Below, in pieces: positions 17,145 through 25,165 of a DNA stretch of 64,000 bases. A program made the position numbers and the translations under genes. The notes below the pieces were generated by a model. That model was given only the letters and a program-made list of their open reading frames with translations. It did no database searches and had not been told where the DNA came from. The DNA lies in contig NZ_MCZZ01000025.1 in NCBI RefSeq assembly GCF_002875705.1, positions 40,691-104,690 on the forward strand. Reading direction: 5' to 3'. The DNA comes from Vibrio sp. 10N.261.45.E2. GTDB taxonomy: Bacteria; Pseudomonadota; Gammaproteobacteria; Enterobacterales; Vibrionaceae. The first letter of the stretch is position 1. The number at the start of each line of letters is the position of its first letter.

Positions 17145-17643
17145 TCTCGTTCTGTTTCAAGCGACCTGGGTTTGCAGCGCATTCTTTACCGCGCAAGCCC
17201 CGTTCGTGGCGCCACTGCTTGTGGCCGTTCACTTCTTTCTCTCCCCTACTCGCAGTAGCGATCTAAAGATACTCATACTATTACCGTTGGGGTTATTGCT
17301 TGATAGCCTCTTACTCCACTTCGGCGTGTTTGCCGTCGACTCTGAAATCGCTAATCAATCGTGGTTCCCTGTGTGGCTTATCTGCCTGTGGATCATGTTC
17401 TTAATCAGTTTTAACCACAGCCTAAATTGGCTTTTAAAATGCTCGAAAGTGATCTTGTTTGTCATAGGGTTCGTAGCAGGTACTAGTAGTTATTGGGGAG
17501 GCATCAAAGCGGGCGCCCTTCTCACTACTTGGCCAGATGCATCGGTAGTCGCTGCCCTTGCAATAAGTTGGGGAATTTTGTTGCCCCTACTGGTGGCCGC
17601 CTACTCCAACCTAATACAACCGAAAATGGCAATAACGAGGTGA
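17122..17643 (+). CDS. DUF2878 family membrane protein
   Basis: The 173-residue protein is very hydrophobic, with about five transmembrane segments, and starts MKRFWIINLVLFQATWVCSAF. The layout and the PDASVVAALAISWGILLPLL end fit DUF2878, a family of unknown function found downstream of cfa in these operons. ATG 17122 is chosen over an upstream in-frame ATG at 17089 because TGGAGC lies 6-11 bp before it; it overlaps the cfa 3' end by 23 bp. It probably anchors or assists the membrane-lipid modification enzymes. Confidence 0.75.
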   Translation: MKRFWIINLVLFQATWVCSAFFTAQAPFVAPLLVAVHFFLSPTRSSDLKILILLPLGLLLDSLLLHFGVFAVDSEIANQSWFPVWLICLWIMFLISFNHSLNWLLKCSKVILFVIGFVAGTSSYWGGIKAGALLTTWPDASVVAALAISWGILLPLLVAAYSNLIQPKMAITR

Positions 17644-17646
17644 CTT

Positions 17647-18222
17647 ATGGCTTATCCACGCAACCCGACACAGGCGCTCAAATCTGAGAGCGTTAATGCT
17701 CGCGCTCATCAGCAAGCAAAAAACACACTTCTAAGCTTTATCACTCTCTCGTTAATTTTTGCTGTGCTGCTATTTTCCGGACACGTCAAAGCCTCTGCCG
17801 TCGATGATTTGAGCAAGCGCGGAGAGGGTGAAATGAGTTACCTGTTTTGGACCCTCTATTCTGCCGAGTTCTATACCGCTCCCAGCGGCTCTGAGCGAGC
17901 GTTAAAGATTGAATATTACCGAGCGATAGATAGCGAAGACCTTGTGGATGCCACTGAAGATCAGTGGAACAAACTCGGTTACTCCAACAGCAACATCCAA
18001 CGTTGGTTAAAACCCTTGTATGCAATGTGGCCTAACGTTGAAGAAGGAAGCACACTTACCATCCGCGTTGCAGAAGACAACGTGAGTCGTTTCTACTTCG
18101 ATGAACAACCCATTGGCACTATTCAAGACAAGAACTTTGGTGATGCTTTCCTTGCAATTTGGTTATCTGAAAACACCTCCGAGCCCGGTCTTCGTAAACA
18201 ACTTCTAGGTCTGAATAAATGA
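17647..18222 (+). CDS. Chalcone-isomerase-like family protein
   Basis: The 191-residue protein has an N-terminal hydrophobic segment (about 28-50, ending VKASA) that looks like an uncleaved or late signal sequence, so it is probably periplasmic. The remainder, with GEGEMSYLFWTLYSAEFYT, then ALKIEYYRAIDSEDL, and FGDAFLAIWLSENTSEPGLRKQLLG, matches the bacterial chalcone-isomerase-like fold. Plant relatives include fatty-acid-binding proteins, so a lipid-binding role is a reasonable inference. It starts 3 bp after the DUF2878 stop and overlaps the DUF3833 start by 4 bp. Confidence 0.75.
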   Translation: MAYPRNPTQALKSESVNARAHQQAKNTLLSFITLSLIFAVLLFSGHVKASAVDDLSKRGEGEMSYLFWTLYSAEFYTAPSGSERALKIEYYRAIDSEDLVDATEDQWNKLGYSNSNIQRWLKPLYAMWPNVEEGSTLTIRVAEDNVSRFYFDEQPIGTIQDKNFGDAFLAIWLSENTSEPGLRKQLLGLNK

Positions 18223-18761
18223 ACCCAAAAACAACAATAACCAAATTTGCTTTGGCACTCTTTTCACTGACTTGGCTAGTCGGGTGTGGCTCTGCAAGTT
18301 TAGACAGCCACGTAGACACAACGCCAGAGCTCAAGCTTGAATCCTTCTTTGATGGTGAGCTAATGGCTTACGGCATGGTACTCGATCGCTCTGGTAATCT
18401 ACTGCGCCGCTTTGATGTTAAACTCATCGCGACGTGGGACGGCAACAACGGAGAGATAAAAGAGTGGTTCTCTTTTGCTGATGGCGAGCGCTCTACCCGC
18501 ATTTGGAATCTAATTAAAACGGGTGAAAACACCTACTCTGGCACCGCCAATGATGTCGTAGGTACGGCTTACGGCGAAACTCAAGGATCTGCCCTCTATT
18601 GGAAATATGACCTAGAGATTGAAGTGGACGGCAGCACCTATGAAGTGGTGCTCGACGATTGGATGTTCTTGATTGACGACAAACGATTGTTCAACAAAAC
18701 GGAAATGTCCAAGTTCGGCTTTAAAGTCGGAGAGGTCATCTTATACATAGAGAAGATTTGA
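18219..18761 (+). CDS. DUF3833 family lipoprotein
   Basis: The 180-residue protein begins with a lipoprotein signal peptide ending in the lipobox LVGC (Cys near residue 23), so it is lipid-anchored in the envelope. The mature part, LESFFDGELMAYGMVLDRSGNLLRRFDV, then GTAYGETQGSALYWKYDLEI and VLDDWMFLIDDKRLFNKTEMSKFGF, is characteristic of DUF3833, a family of unknown biochemical role. It overlaps the previous gene by 4 bp and is the last gene of the ECF11 block, closed by a strong terminator. Confidence 0.85.
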   Translation: MNPKTTITKFALALFSLTWLVGCGSASLDSHVDTTPELKLESFFDGELMAYGMVLDRSGNLLRRFDVKLIATWDGNNGEIKEWFSFADGERSTRIWNLIKTGENTYSGTANDVVGTAYGETQGSALYWKYDLEIEVDGSTYEVVLDDWMFLIDDKRLFNKTEMSKFGFKVGEVILYIEKI

Positions 18762-18826
18762 TTTAACCGCCATTTCTGGTTCTCAGTTTCAAAGACGACG
18801 GCCTTCAACTCAAACAATTCCACGAC

Positions 18827-18864
18827 AAAACAGCCCACAATGAAAATTGTGGGCTGTTTTGTTT
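18827..18864. terminator. Terminator of the ECF11/cfa operon
   Basis: AAAACAGCCCACAAT (18827-18841) pairs perfectly with ATTGTGGGCTGTTTT (18846-18860) around a GAAA loop, followed by GTTT. Confidence 0.85.
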
Positions 18865-19013
18865 AATCCCTCGAATAGCATGCCTGCATGACCAAGCCTC
18901 TATGCTAAGATGCGCCACCAGCATACAAATGGGCTAGACTCTCAATAAGCAGTCCCCATTTGTTTCGCTAAGCGTAGATTCCCTACCATGAATAATTGAA
19001 AAGGCTTTAAAGC

Positions 19014-19277
19014 ATGAGCAAGTTGACCTCAGCGGAGCGTAAAGCTCGCGACAATGAACGTTTCTCACAACGCGTAAACGACCGCAGAGAAAAAGGTGAA
19101 GACGTAGTTGCTTACGCACTGACCAACAAAAAAGCTGTAAAATTCCTGACTAAGTCAGAGAAGAAACGTTTAAACGAAATGAAGGCGACTCTCCAAGAAG
19201 AGAAGCGAGTTAAAGAACAAGAAGAGCTTAACCGAATCGAAGACGCGTTCACGATCAAACAGTTCGACGACGAATAA
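19014..19277 (+). CDS. Small highly charged hypothetical protein
   Basis: The 87-residue protein is not recognised. It is rich in Lys, Arg and Glu, with long predicted helices (for example SERKARDNERF-like start and KSEKKRLNEMKATLQEEKRVKEQEEL), suggesting a coiled coil or nucleic-acid/ribosome binding. It has no signal peptide or membrane segment. The ATG at 19014 follows GGCTTTAAAGC and lies in an otherwise empty gap of about 250 bp after the cfa operon terminator, so it is expressed on its own. Confidence 0.65.
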   Translation: MSKLTSAERKARDNERFSQRVNDRREKGEDVVAYALTNKKAVKFLTKSEKKRLNEMKATLQEEKRVKEQEELNRIEDAFTIKQFDDE

Positions 19278-19408
19278 TCACTTATGATTACTCAAAAGCG
19301 CTAGTTCTGCTTAGAAAACCTAGGCAAGCGTGCTCTTAAATTATTATGTCTGAGTGAGTACAAAAGTGTGCGACAATACTCAGCGTAAATTCATATTCAA
19401 GGTTTATT

Positions 19409-19648
19409 ATGAAACTTCTAGTTCGTAACCTATCGCGCTCTACTTCTGAGCAAGACATCCGTGTACTATTTTCTGAGTTCGGTTCAGTAAAAGAGTGCAG
19501 CCTAGTTTTAGACCAAGAGACTGGCGACTCAAAAGGCTTTGCTTTTGTTGAAATGCCAGAGCAAGAAGAAGCTAAAGCAGCACTGAACAAGCTAAACATG
19601 ACTAAGCTTGGCAAAAACACGATTCGTGTAAAAGTAGCTAACTCTTAA
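19409..19648 (+). CDS. RRM-domain RNA-binding protein
   Basis: The 79-residue protein is a single RNA recognition motif: RNP2 is LLVRNL (residues 3-8) and RNP1 is KGFAFVEM (about 44-51), with the usual beta-alpha-beta-beta-alpha-beta spacing. Such stand-alone RRMs in vibrios and cyanobacteria bind single-stranded RNA and are often cold-induced. The RNA target is unknown. It is monocistronic, preceded by about 130 bp of AT-rich leader and followed by an unusually long terminator. Confidence 0.88.
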   Translation: MKLLVRNLSRSTSEQDIRVLFSEFGSVKECSLVLDQETGDSKGFAFVEMPEQEEAKAALNKLNMTKLGKNTIRVKVANS

Positions 19649-19708
19649 TCGAGTAAACGCTTTGTGAGCCGCATGGCTTAGCTTAACAGCAGCACAAGCA
19701 CAGATGAT

Positions 19709-19760
19709 AAAGCCCGTAACGATATTACGTTTTTCAGCGCAATATCGTTACGGGCTTTTT
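19709..19760. terminator. Long bidirectional terminator
   Basis: AAAGCCCGTAACGATATT (19709-19726) pairs perfectly with AATATCGTTACGGGCTTT (19741-19758), an 18-bp stem with a 14-nt loop, then T residues. It separates the convergent RRM gene and the OsmC/RRF_GI operon. Confidence 0.85.
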
Positions 19761-19798
19761 GCTGCTCGCGATTCTCTTTTCACACAGTTCAAATACGC

Positions 19799-20143
19799 CT
19801 ACAGCCCTTCATGTTCATCAATGGCACGTCTGGCTTCTGCCATTGAACACCCAGACTCCATCACTAACTGAGCGACCGTCATTGAGGGTGTTGCCGCCAA
19901 CAGCGAAGCCAAACACACCACAGGTTTAGGCAATACTTTGTCGATTGCGATGACTATCCACTGATGAGCCTCATCTGATAAGTGTTCTTTTAACTCTAAA
20001 AGCTGCTGTTCTTCTCCAATGAGTAACCAATTTCGAGAACGGCGAATACGTTTTAGCTGACAACCACACGCCCCCGCATATTGCACAATGATTGTTTTAT
20101 CTGGAACTCGGTGAACAAAGCTATTTAAAGGAACAGAAAACAT
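19799..20143 (-). CDS. Ribosome recycling factor-like (RRF_GI) family protein
   Basis: The 114-residue protein carries the segment CGCQLKRIRRSRNWLLIG and a late MTVAQLVMESGCSMAEARRAIDEHE helix pair, as in the short Vibrionaceae proteins named ribosome recycling factor family GI. The name derives from family annotation; it does not look like true RRF (Frr), and function is unproven. The C-terminal helices resemble a small DNA- or RNA-binding module. It starts 11 bp after the osmC-like stop and so forms the last gene of a three-gene minus-strand unit (GFA, OsmC, this). Confidence 0.65.
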   Translation of the reverse strand: MFSVPLNSFVHRVPDKTIIVQYAGACGCQLKRIRRSRNWLLIGEEQQLLELKEHLSDEAHQWIVIAIDKVLPKPVVCLASLLAATPSMTVAQLVMESGCSMAEARRAIDEHEGL

Positions 20144-20154
20144 AGGCCACTAAT

Positions 20155-20619
20155 TTAACGAATTTCGATCACGATTTCCGTTTTTACGGAGTTCGCTATA
20201 AAGCAGTTTTTATGCGCTAAATGATGAAGTTTTTCAAGTTGTTTAGTCGTTGGTACTTTCGAACCTAAAAATACAATCTCAGGTCGCAGAGTGACCTTAG
20301 TGACAGACGAGCGGCCAGATTCATCTTCTTCCAGCACACCAATCGCATCATCGACATAAGAGTCGATCACGTACTTCTGCTGAGCCGCAATGCCCAAAAA
20401 AGTCAGCATGTGGCAGCTAGAAAGTGCCGCGATAAAGGCTTCTTCTGGATCAACATTCTCAGCCACCGAAAACGGCAGTGGCACCACATGAGGAGAAGAT
20501 GAAGCAGGCACAGTAACTCCGCCATCAAATTCCCACGTATGACCGCGACTGTATTGGTTATCGCTAAAAACCTCATCGTACGCTTTTTGCCAGCGAATGA
20601 CCGCTCCATATTCAGACAT
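20155..20619 (-). CDS. OsmC family peroxiredoxin-like protein
   Basis: The 154-residue protein has the OsmC/Ohr fold with both active-site cysteines: one in AALSSCHMLTFL (about residue 78) and one in HKNCFIANS (about 137). Family members reduce organic or fatty-acid hydroperoxides with dihydrolipoamide-type thiols. The order and the YSRGHTWEFDGGV N-terminus fit the YhfA/OsmC-like subgroup rather than Ohr. A gap of 29 bp separates it from the upstream GFA gene, and 11 bp from the downstream one. A role in peroxide defence is likely. Confidence 0.88.
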   Translation of the reverse strand: MSEYGAVIRWQKAYDEVFSDNQYSRGHTWEFDGGVTVPASSSPHVVPLPFSVAENVDPEEAFIAALSSCHMLTFLGIAAQQKYVIDSYVDDAIGVLEEDESGRSSVTKVTLRPEIVFLGSKVPTTKQLEKLHHLAHKNCFIANSVKTEIVIEIR

Positions 20620-20648
20620 AATTAATTCCTTTTATATTGTGTAACGAC

Positions 20649-21041
20649 TTAACGGTCAGCAGGATGATTAACGCCATCATTGGTCACCACATCACCAATA
20701 TCAAACGGGTTTACTCCTTCCAAACAGCCGATGTTAAAACCATATTCGTTTGGGCTAGAACGGCGTTGATGGTGAGTATAAATTCCGCAGTTCGAGCAGA
20801 AGTAATGCTTAGCGGTGTTGGTATTGAATTGATAAAGCTTGAGGTGCTCTTCGCCTTTGATGATCTTAATGCCGTCCAGCGCCACAGAGCCCACTATCGC
20901 ACCTTTGCGACGACAGATAGAGCAATCACAACGGCGCGGCTTTTCTATTCCGTTAGGTAGGCTGAGTTCTAATTCCACCGCACCGCAGTGACAGCTTGCC
21001 TTGTGAAAAGGTTGGATAACCGTGTTACCGACTACTTTCAT
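20649..21041 (-). CDS. GFA (CENP-V/glutathione-dependent formaldehyde-activating) family protein
   Basis: The 130-residue zinc protein shows the GFA cysteine pattern: SCHCGAVEL, CDCSICRRKG, and HYFCSNCGIYTHH. The fold binds two zinc ions; some members speed the reaction of formaldehyde with glutathione, most have no proven activity. ATG 21041 is preferred over an in-frame TTG at 21053 because GGAGAG lies just upstream. It is divergent from nagE across about 240 bp and heads a probable operon with the OsmC and RRF_GI-like genes. Confidence 0.85.
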   Translation of the reverse strand: MKVVGNTVIQPFHKASCHCGAVELELSLPNGIEKPRRCDCSICRRKGAIVGSVALDGIKIIKGEEHLKLYQFNTNTAKHYFCSNCGIYTHHQRRSSPNEYGFNIGCLEGVNPFDIGDVVTNDGVNHPADR

Positions 21042-21282
21042 TTTTCTCTCCAATCACGTCCTTGTATTCGAACTATTTTAACGAGAACCATTTACGTTGT
21101 CCGGAATGAAGCTTTAAATTTAGCACTTCCAGCACAATCAACTGATCGACAAAGTCATTAACAATTCTCAGTATTTCAACAACATCGCCCTACATTAATA
21201 ATCGTTAATCTAAGCACAATCCGCCCTTAATTCTTGTGCAAGTAAGCTCCCAGTATTAATCGAAATATAGAGAGAATGAACA

Positions 21283-22761
21283 GTGAATATACTCGGATAC
21301 TTACAAAAAATAGGTAAAGCACTGATGGTACCGATCGCGGTGCTGCCAGCCGGTGGTTTAATGCTGGGATTAGGTTATGCCATTGACCCAACAGGCTGGG
21401 GAGCCAACAGCCCGCTGGCAACCATTTTGGTTTATGGCGGTAAAGGCATCATGGATAACCAAGCGTGGTTATTTGCCGTTGGTGTCGCTTATGGTTTAGC
21501 AAAAGATAACAACGGTGCCGCAGCACTCTCCGGCCTATTGGGTCTGTTGATCATTGAGATGATTGTCGGTGATGTGAATGTTATTTCACAAATTACAGGC
21601 GTGCCTGTTGCTGACATGGGTGCACCTGAGCTTATCGCATCAAAAGCAGCTGTCAGTGCCTTTACTGGTATCGTGATGGGTATAGTTGCAGCCTCACTTT
21701 ATAACCGCTTCCACACCATTAAGCTGCCCGCCGTTCTTGGTTTCTTTGGTGGTAAACGATTCGTCCCGATAGTGACGTCAATCGCCGCCATCGGTATCAG
21801 CTTGGTCATGGTTTATGTGTGGCCTGTTGTTTATGGTGCACTTGTTAACTTTGGTATCGCAATTTCTGAAATGGGTGCGGTGGGAGCTGGGCTTTATGGC
21901 TTCTTTAACCGACTTCTAATTCCTGTCGGTTTGCACCATGCTTTAAACCAAGTATTCATCTTTGATTTAGTCGGTATTAACGATATTTCGAAGTTCTGGT
22001 CAGGTACGGGTGAGCTCGGCGTGACGGGTATCTATCAAGGTGGTTTCTTCCCAGTAATGGGTTATGGATTACCTGCCGCTTGTTTAGCGATGTACCACTG
22101 TGCAAAACCAGAAAACAAAAAGAAAGTTGGCGGTATTCTAGGTGCTTCAGCACTAACCGCTATCTTAACGGGCGTAACAGAACCCATTGAATTCGCCTTC
22201 ATGTTTGTGGCACCGGTGCTTTACGTTATTCATGCGTTCTTGGCCGCTATCTCACTTTACCTTGCAGCAAGCATGCAGTGGATCGCAGGCTTCACCTTCA
22301 GTGGTGGTTTGATTGATTTCGTGTTGTCTTACAACCTACCACTCGCCGTTAAACCATACATGCTTGTACTCCAGGGTTTATGTTTTGCTGCGATTTACTA
22401 CTCAATTTTCCGATTCGCTATCCTAAAATTCGATTTAAAAACACCAGGCCGCGAAGATGCTGAAATCGCAGAAGTAAACCAAGCGTCATCGAATGAAAAA
22501 GCCGCTCAATATTTAAAAGCGCTTGGTGGACATGCAAACCTAACCAGTATCGATTCATGCATCACACGATTACGCCTAACACTTGAAGACATCAGCCTTG
22601 TTGAAGAAGCAACACTCAAAGCGATTGGCGCAATGGGCGTTGTTAAGATTGGTTCAAACAACCTACAAGTCATCATCGGGACAGAAGCAGAAGAAATTGC
22701 GCACGCAATGAAGCAGATTCCTGAAAGCCAAGACCTAACATCGGTCCCACTTCCGAGTTAA
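21283..22761 (+). CDS. nagE: PTS EIICB permease, N-acetylglucosamine-type
   Basis: The 492-residue inner-membrane protein imports and phosphorylates an amino sugar or glucose. The EIIC domain (about 1-385, ten or so membrane spans) has ALMVPIAVLPAGGLMLG and ILTGVTEPIEFAFMF, the sugar-site glutamate loop. The EIIB domain (about 408-485) has the phosphorylated Cys in SIDSCITRLRL. There is no EIIA domain, so phosphate comes from a separate EIIA. The start is GTG at 21283 after GAGAGA; an ATG at 21276 is out of frame. GlcNAc is preferred over glucose by similarity to Vibrio NagE, where it feeds on chitin products. Confidence 0.83.
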   Translation: MNILGYLQKIGKALMVPIAVLPAGGLMLGLGYAIDPTGWGANSPLATILVYGGKGIMDNQAWLFAVGVAYGLAKDNNGAAALSGLLGLLIIEMIVGDVNVISQITGVPVADMGAPELIASKAAVSAFTGIVMGIVAASLYNRFHTIKLPAVLGFFGGKRFVPIVTSIAAIGISLVMVYVWPVVYGALVNFGIAISEMGAVGAGLYGFFNRLLIPVGLHHALNQVFIFDLVGINDISKFWSGTGELGVTGIYQGGFFPVMGYGLPAACLAMYHCAKPENKKKVGGILGASALTAILTGVTEPIEFAFMFVAPVLYVIHAFLAAISLYLAASMQWIAGFTFSGGLIDFVLSYNLPLAVKPYMLVLQGLCFAAIYYSIFRFAILKFDLKTPGREDAEIAEVNQASSNEKAAQYLKALGGHANLTSIDSCITRLRLTLEDISLVEEATLKAIGAMGVVKIGSNNLQVIIGTEAEEIAHAMKQIPESQDLTSVPLPS

Positions 22762-22814
22762 ACCCAGCACCACTAAAGTACTGCACACGTTACTGTGCAC
22801 ATTACAACACTCAG

Positions 22815-22842
22815 GCCAAAGCGATTCGCTTTGGCTTTTTTT
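22815..22842 (+). terminator. Terminator of nagE
   Basis: GCCAAAGCG (22815-22823) pairs perfectly with CGCTTTGGC (22827-22835), followed by seven T residues. It marks the boundary between the core genes and the AT-rich accessory stretch. Confidence 0.85.
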
Positions 22843-23007
22843 GTAGGCGGTAATGTGTGCTTGCACGGTTACTCACTTAAAATTTAGGACGACTATAGAT
22901 TATGTGCATAGCATTCAGTTGGTTATAAGCAATAATCTTGATATGTTAAGCGGATAGATTCGTGCTTGCGCGATATTAAAATGTTAGGTGAGTATTTAAG
23001 GCTTAAT

Positions 23008-23889
23008 ATGATATTTAAAGATGTTAGTGAAGCAAAAGAACACGTTGTTAAATTGACGAATAAAGCTGAAACACTCGAGGAAATCAATTCTTCGATTGGC
23101 TATTTCCAAGGTATGGCGGATAAAGCTAAAGATGATTGCTCGAAAGAGTTGTGGAAAAGTGAAGTTGAGAAACTTGAGTTATGGAAGAGCAGTGACGATT
23201 TCAAAAATGGTAATTTCCCTCAAGGCATCGATGATCTTATTTTAGAAGTGGTTGAATGGAGAGCGACTCAATTCGCTTTTCAAACTGTCGAAACTAAAGG
23301 TCAGCTATTTAGAGAAAGTGGATTTCTTGCTCAGTGGTACCTAGGTTCAGTGTACGGTGTATTTACAATAATTGGGAAACTAATCAGTAAAGACTCTCGT
23401 GATAATTCATTACGAAAACTATGGGATGATGTATCCCCTATCATGCTCGATGATGGAGCATGTACACGGGCTGAAGTAGATTACATAAATCAAGAAATGC
23501 ACCGAAGTCGAGGGCGATTCACAAATGATAATTCCTCGGTTCTACGGTTTAGAAATAAGCTAATAGCTCATAATGAAGCGAGTCCTGTTGTTAAGTGGGA
23601 TGAAGTAGACCGCGAGTTATCTCTACTCATCCGAATGTGGTCATTGTTAGTTGCTTGGAGTTCGTTTGGGTTGTGTCAGCCATTTCGAACTAACGAACAG
23701 GCATTTATGTGTATCGAATCTTGCTTTCTAGACTCAGAACTTTCTTTATTAAAGGACGCTAGACAGAGGTATTTAGATCAGATTGAGAGTTGGAGCAAAA
23801 ACTATGCTCACAATGGTGACCTAGATACCGGGCGTGGTGCGTTTTCTACATTTTCCGTGGATGTAAGCATTGTGCAACAACTCACCTAA
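23008..23889 (+). CDS. Cassette-like gene with HEPN/AbiU2-like motif
   Basis: The 293-residue cytoplasmic protein is of unrecognised family. Near residue 190 it reads RFRNKLIAHNEASP, an R-x-K-L-x-AH pattern typical of HEPN and AbiU2-like domains, many of which are RNases in toxin-antitoxin or abortive-infection systems. The surrounding helices are consistent with an all-alpha fold. ATG 23008 is chosen because TTAAGG lies six bases before it; TTG 22966 and ATG 22981 are in-frame alternatives. The sequence is visibly more AT-rich than neighbours. The stop codon lies inside an attC-like element, as in integron cassettes. Toxin function is inference only. Confidence 0.6.
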   Translation: MIFKDVSEAKEHVVKLTNKAETLEEINSSIGYFQGMADKAKDDCSKELWKSEVEKLELWKSSDDFKNGNFPQGIDDLILEVVEWRATQFAFQTVETKGQLFRESGFLAQWYLGSVYGVFTIIGKLISKDSRDNSLRKLWDDVSPIMLDDGACTRAEVDYINQEMHRSRGRFTNDNSSVLRFRNKLIAHNEASPVVKWDEVDRELSLLIRMWSLLVAWSSFGLCQPFRTNEQAFMCIESCFLDSELSLLKDARQRYLDQIESWSKNYAHNGDLDTGRGAFSTFSVDVSIVQQLT

Positions 23890-23990
23890 CAAGCATTTAA
23901 GAGTGATTCTCAACGCTTGGCATTTTTACTATGCATTGCGTTTAGTGTTTGAGGTGGTATGCGGTAGCTTCGGTATTGCGTTGTTACACC
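23884..23990 (+). mobile_element. attC (VCR-like) recombination site
   Basis: It starts ACCTAAC (the RYYYAAC core form) and continues TAACAAGCATTTAAGAG and TCAACGCTTGGCATT, which align with the left half of the Vibrio cholerae repeat with a single-base gap. It ends GCGTTGTTACAC about 107 bp later. TAACAA near the left end can pair with TTGTTA near the right. The 3' core GTTACAC departs from GTTRRRY at one position. Confidence 0.7.
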
Positions 23991-24020
23991 TTTACAGTAC
24001 ATTATACAAATGGATCAATG

Positions 24021-24635
24021 ATGAAGTTTCCGGAAGGCGTTTATTTGTTTCATATTGAGTCCTTAAAAGACCAGTACTTTGATGAATTCGCAGCAGATTT
24101 AAATGCTCATGGTATTCAAGCGTCCGTTCATTCTAGACGTGATCCTGGACTATATGCATGTAACGAATGGTTAATACCAACAGCGATAATTGCCGGTATA
24201 TCTGCTGGTTTTTTAAACGAGGCAGGTAAAGACCTATACCAAGTTGCTAAAAGTAAGCTAGCAGAGTTGTGTACTACAACAATAAAGAAACCAAGAATCG
24301 AGCCAGTTCTTATAGGAAGTGAAGGCAAAATTAATAGTGACAATCCGTACTCTTCCGGGTTCTCAATCTACTCTGAAGCAAATATGGGACGTAGATTTAA
24401 ACTTTTAATTCCCAAATACTCTGCACAAGTCGACTACAACAAAATTGTTCATGCCTACCTAGACTTTCTCAAAGACTACAATGACGACATTGTTGCGGAA
24501 ATTGATATTGGCATAGAGTTATTAACAATTTTGCCTTCATCTACAATACTTGTTCGCTATAACGAGTCGACGAAAAGCATCGAGTGGGTGGATCATATTC
24601 CTGCTCACATACGAGAGGGCATGAGTACTATTTAG
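24021..24635 (+). CDS. Cassette-like hypothetical protein with one membrane segment
   Basis: The 204-residue protein is not recognised. The first 45 residues form an alpha+beta segment (PEGVYLFHIESLKDQYFDEFAADL). Residues about 52-80 (WLIPTAIIAGISAGFLNEAGKDLYQVAKSKL) are a hydrophobic helix followed by an amphipathic one, seen in membrane-associated effectors of unknown role. The C-terminal half is a mixed domain ending DHIPAHIREGMSTI. Start choice between ATG 24018 and ATG 24021 is uncertain; GGAT at 24012 favours the latter. It lies between two attC-like elements, so it is read as a gene cassette. Confidence 0.55.
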   Translation: MKFPEGVYLFHIESLKDQYFDEFAADLNAHGIQASVHSRRDPGLYACNEWLIPTAIIAGISAGFLNEAGKDLYQVAKSKLAELCTTTIKKPRIEPVLIGSEGKINSDNPYSSGFSIYSEANMGRRFKLLIPKYSAQVDYNKIVHAYLDFLKDYNDDIVAEIDIGIELLTILPSSTILVRYNESTKSIEWVDHIPAHIREGMSTI

Positions 24636-24642
24636 AAATTTA

Positions 24643-24690
24643 CATAACAAAAACATCAAGGTGACGCGTTACACTCGGCGGTTTTGATAA
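24643..24690 (+). mobile_element. Second attC-like element, possibly truncated
   Basis: Eight bases after the stop codon comes CATAACAAAAACATCAAGG and then GTGACGCGTTACACTCGGCGG, again the TAACAA...TCAAGG order of Vibrio attC left halves. A short ATCAA/TTGAT pairing (24655-24689) is present, but a full right arm is not evident. The rest of the gap up to 24781 shows only a ribosome-binding context for the next ORF. Confidence 0.4.
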
Positions 24691-24781
24691 GGAGTTCAAT
24701 GTTCTTTGCAGCACACATCACAAACTGTGAAACAAATGAGAGTAAAATTCCTCGGAAAACATCTTATAAAATAGGTTTTTC

Positions 24782-25159
24782 ATGAAATTCAATAGTTTAC
24801 TTTTCATCGTTTTCTGTTTTGTCTCCAGTTCAGCCATTGCTTCTACCAGTACCTTAGAATGTGTATATAAGAAGTATGCAGACCCAGAGGGTATCCATGT
24901 GACAAAGAATGATTTCATCCTTAGATATCTGATTGATCCCGATGCCGACAAAGTATATGTGCTGGGGAACAATGGTAGTAATGAGGTGGTAAAGGTTCCT
25001 GGAAATGACCATGTGTCATTTTTGGAAGCTACTGGAGCAGGGAATGTGATGGTCACTACGATTACAAATACAATGGATACAGTGCATAGTCGAAACACAG
25101 TTGGCTTTGGTGGTGACCTTATTCCATCTCAGTACTACGGGAAATGCACTGCCAAGTAA
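24782..25159 (+). CDS. Cassette-like small exported protein
   Basis: The 125-residue protein starts with a clear Sec signal peptide (MKFNSLLFIVFCFVSSSAIAS, cleavage likely after the Ala near residue 20). The mature part has two cysteines (LECVYKKY and the C-terminal GKCTAK) that could form a disulfide, and is otherwise a beta-rich small domain. I do not recognise a family. The gene is followed by a compact attC-like palindrome. Exported orphan proteins of this size are common cargo of Vibrio integrons. Confidence 0.6.
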   Translation: MKFNSLLFIVFCFVSSSAIASTSTLECVYKKYADPEGIHVTKNDFILRYLIDPDADKVYVLGNNGSNEVVKVPGNDHVSFLEATGAGNVMVTTITNTMDTVHSRNTVGFGGDLIPSQYYGKCTAK

Positions 25160-25165
25160 CACACA

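Noticed and set aside
21142..21165. TGATCG upstream of nagE as a third ECF11 promoter
   Set aside because: No CGTA-type -10 box lies 16 bp downstream, so only half of the motif is present.
24718..25098. 126-codon minus-strand frame opposite the exported cassette gene
   Set aside because: The plus-strand ORF has a clear signal peptide and attC context, whereas this frame has neither.
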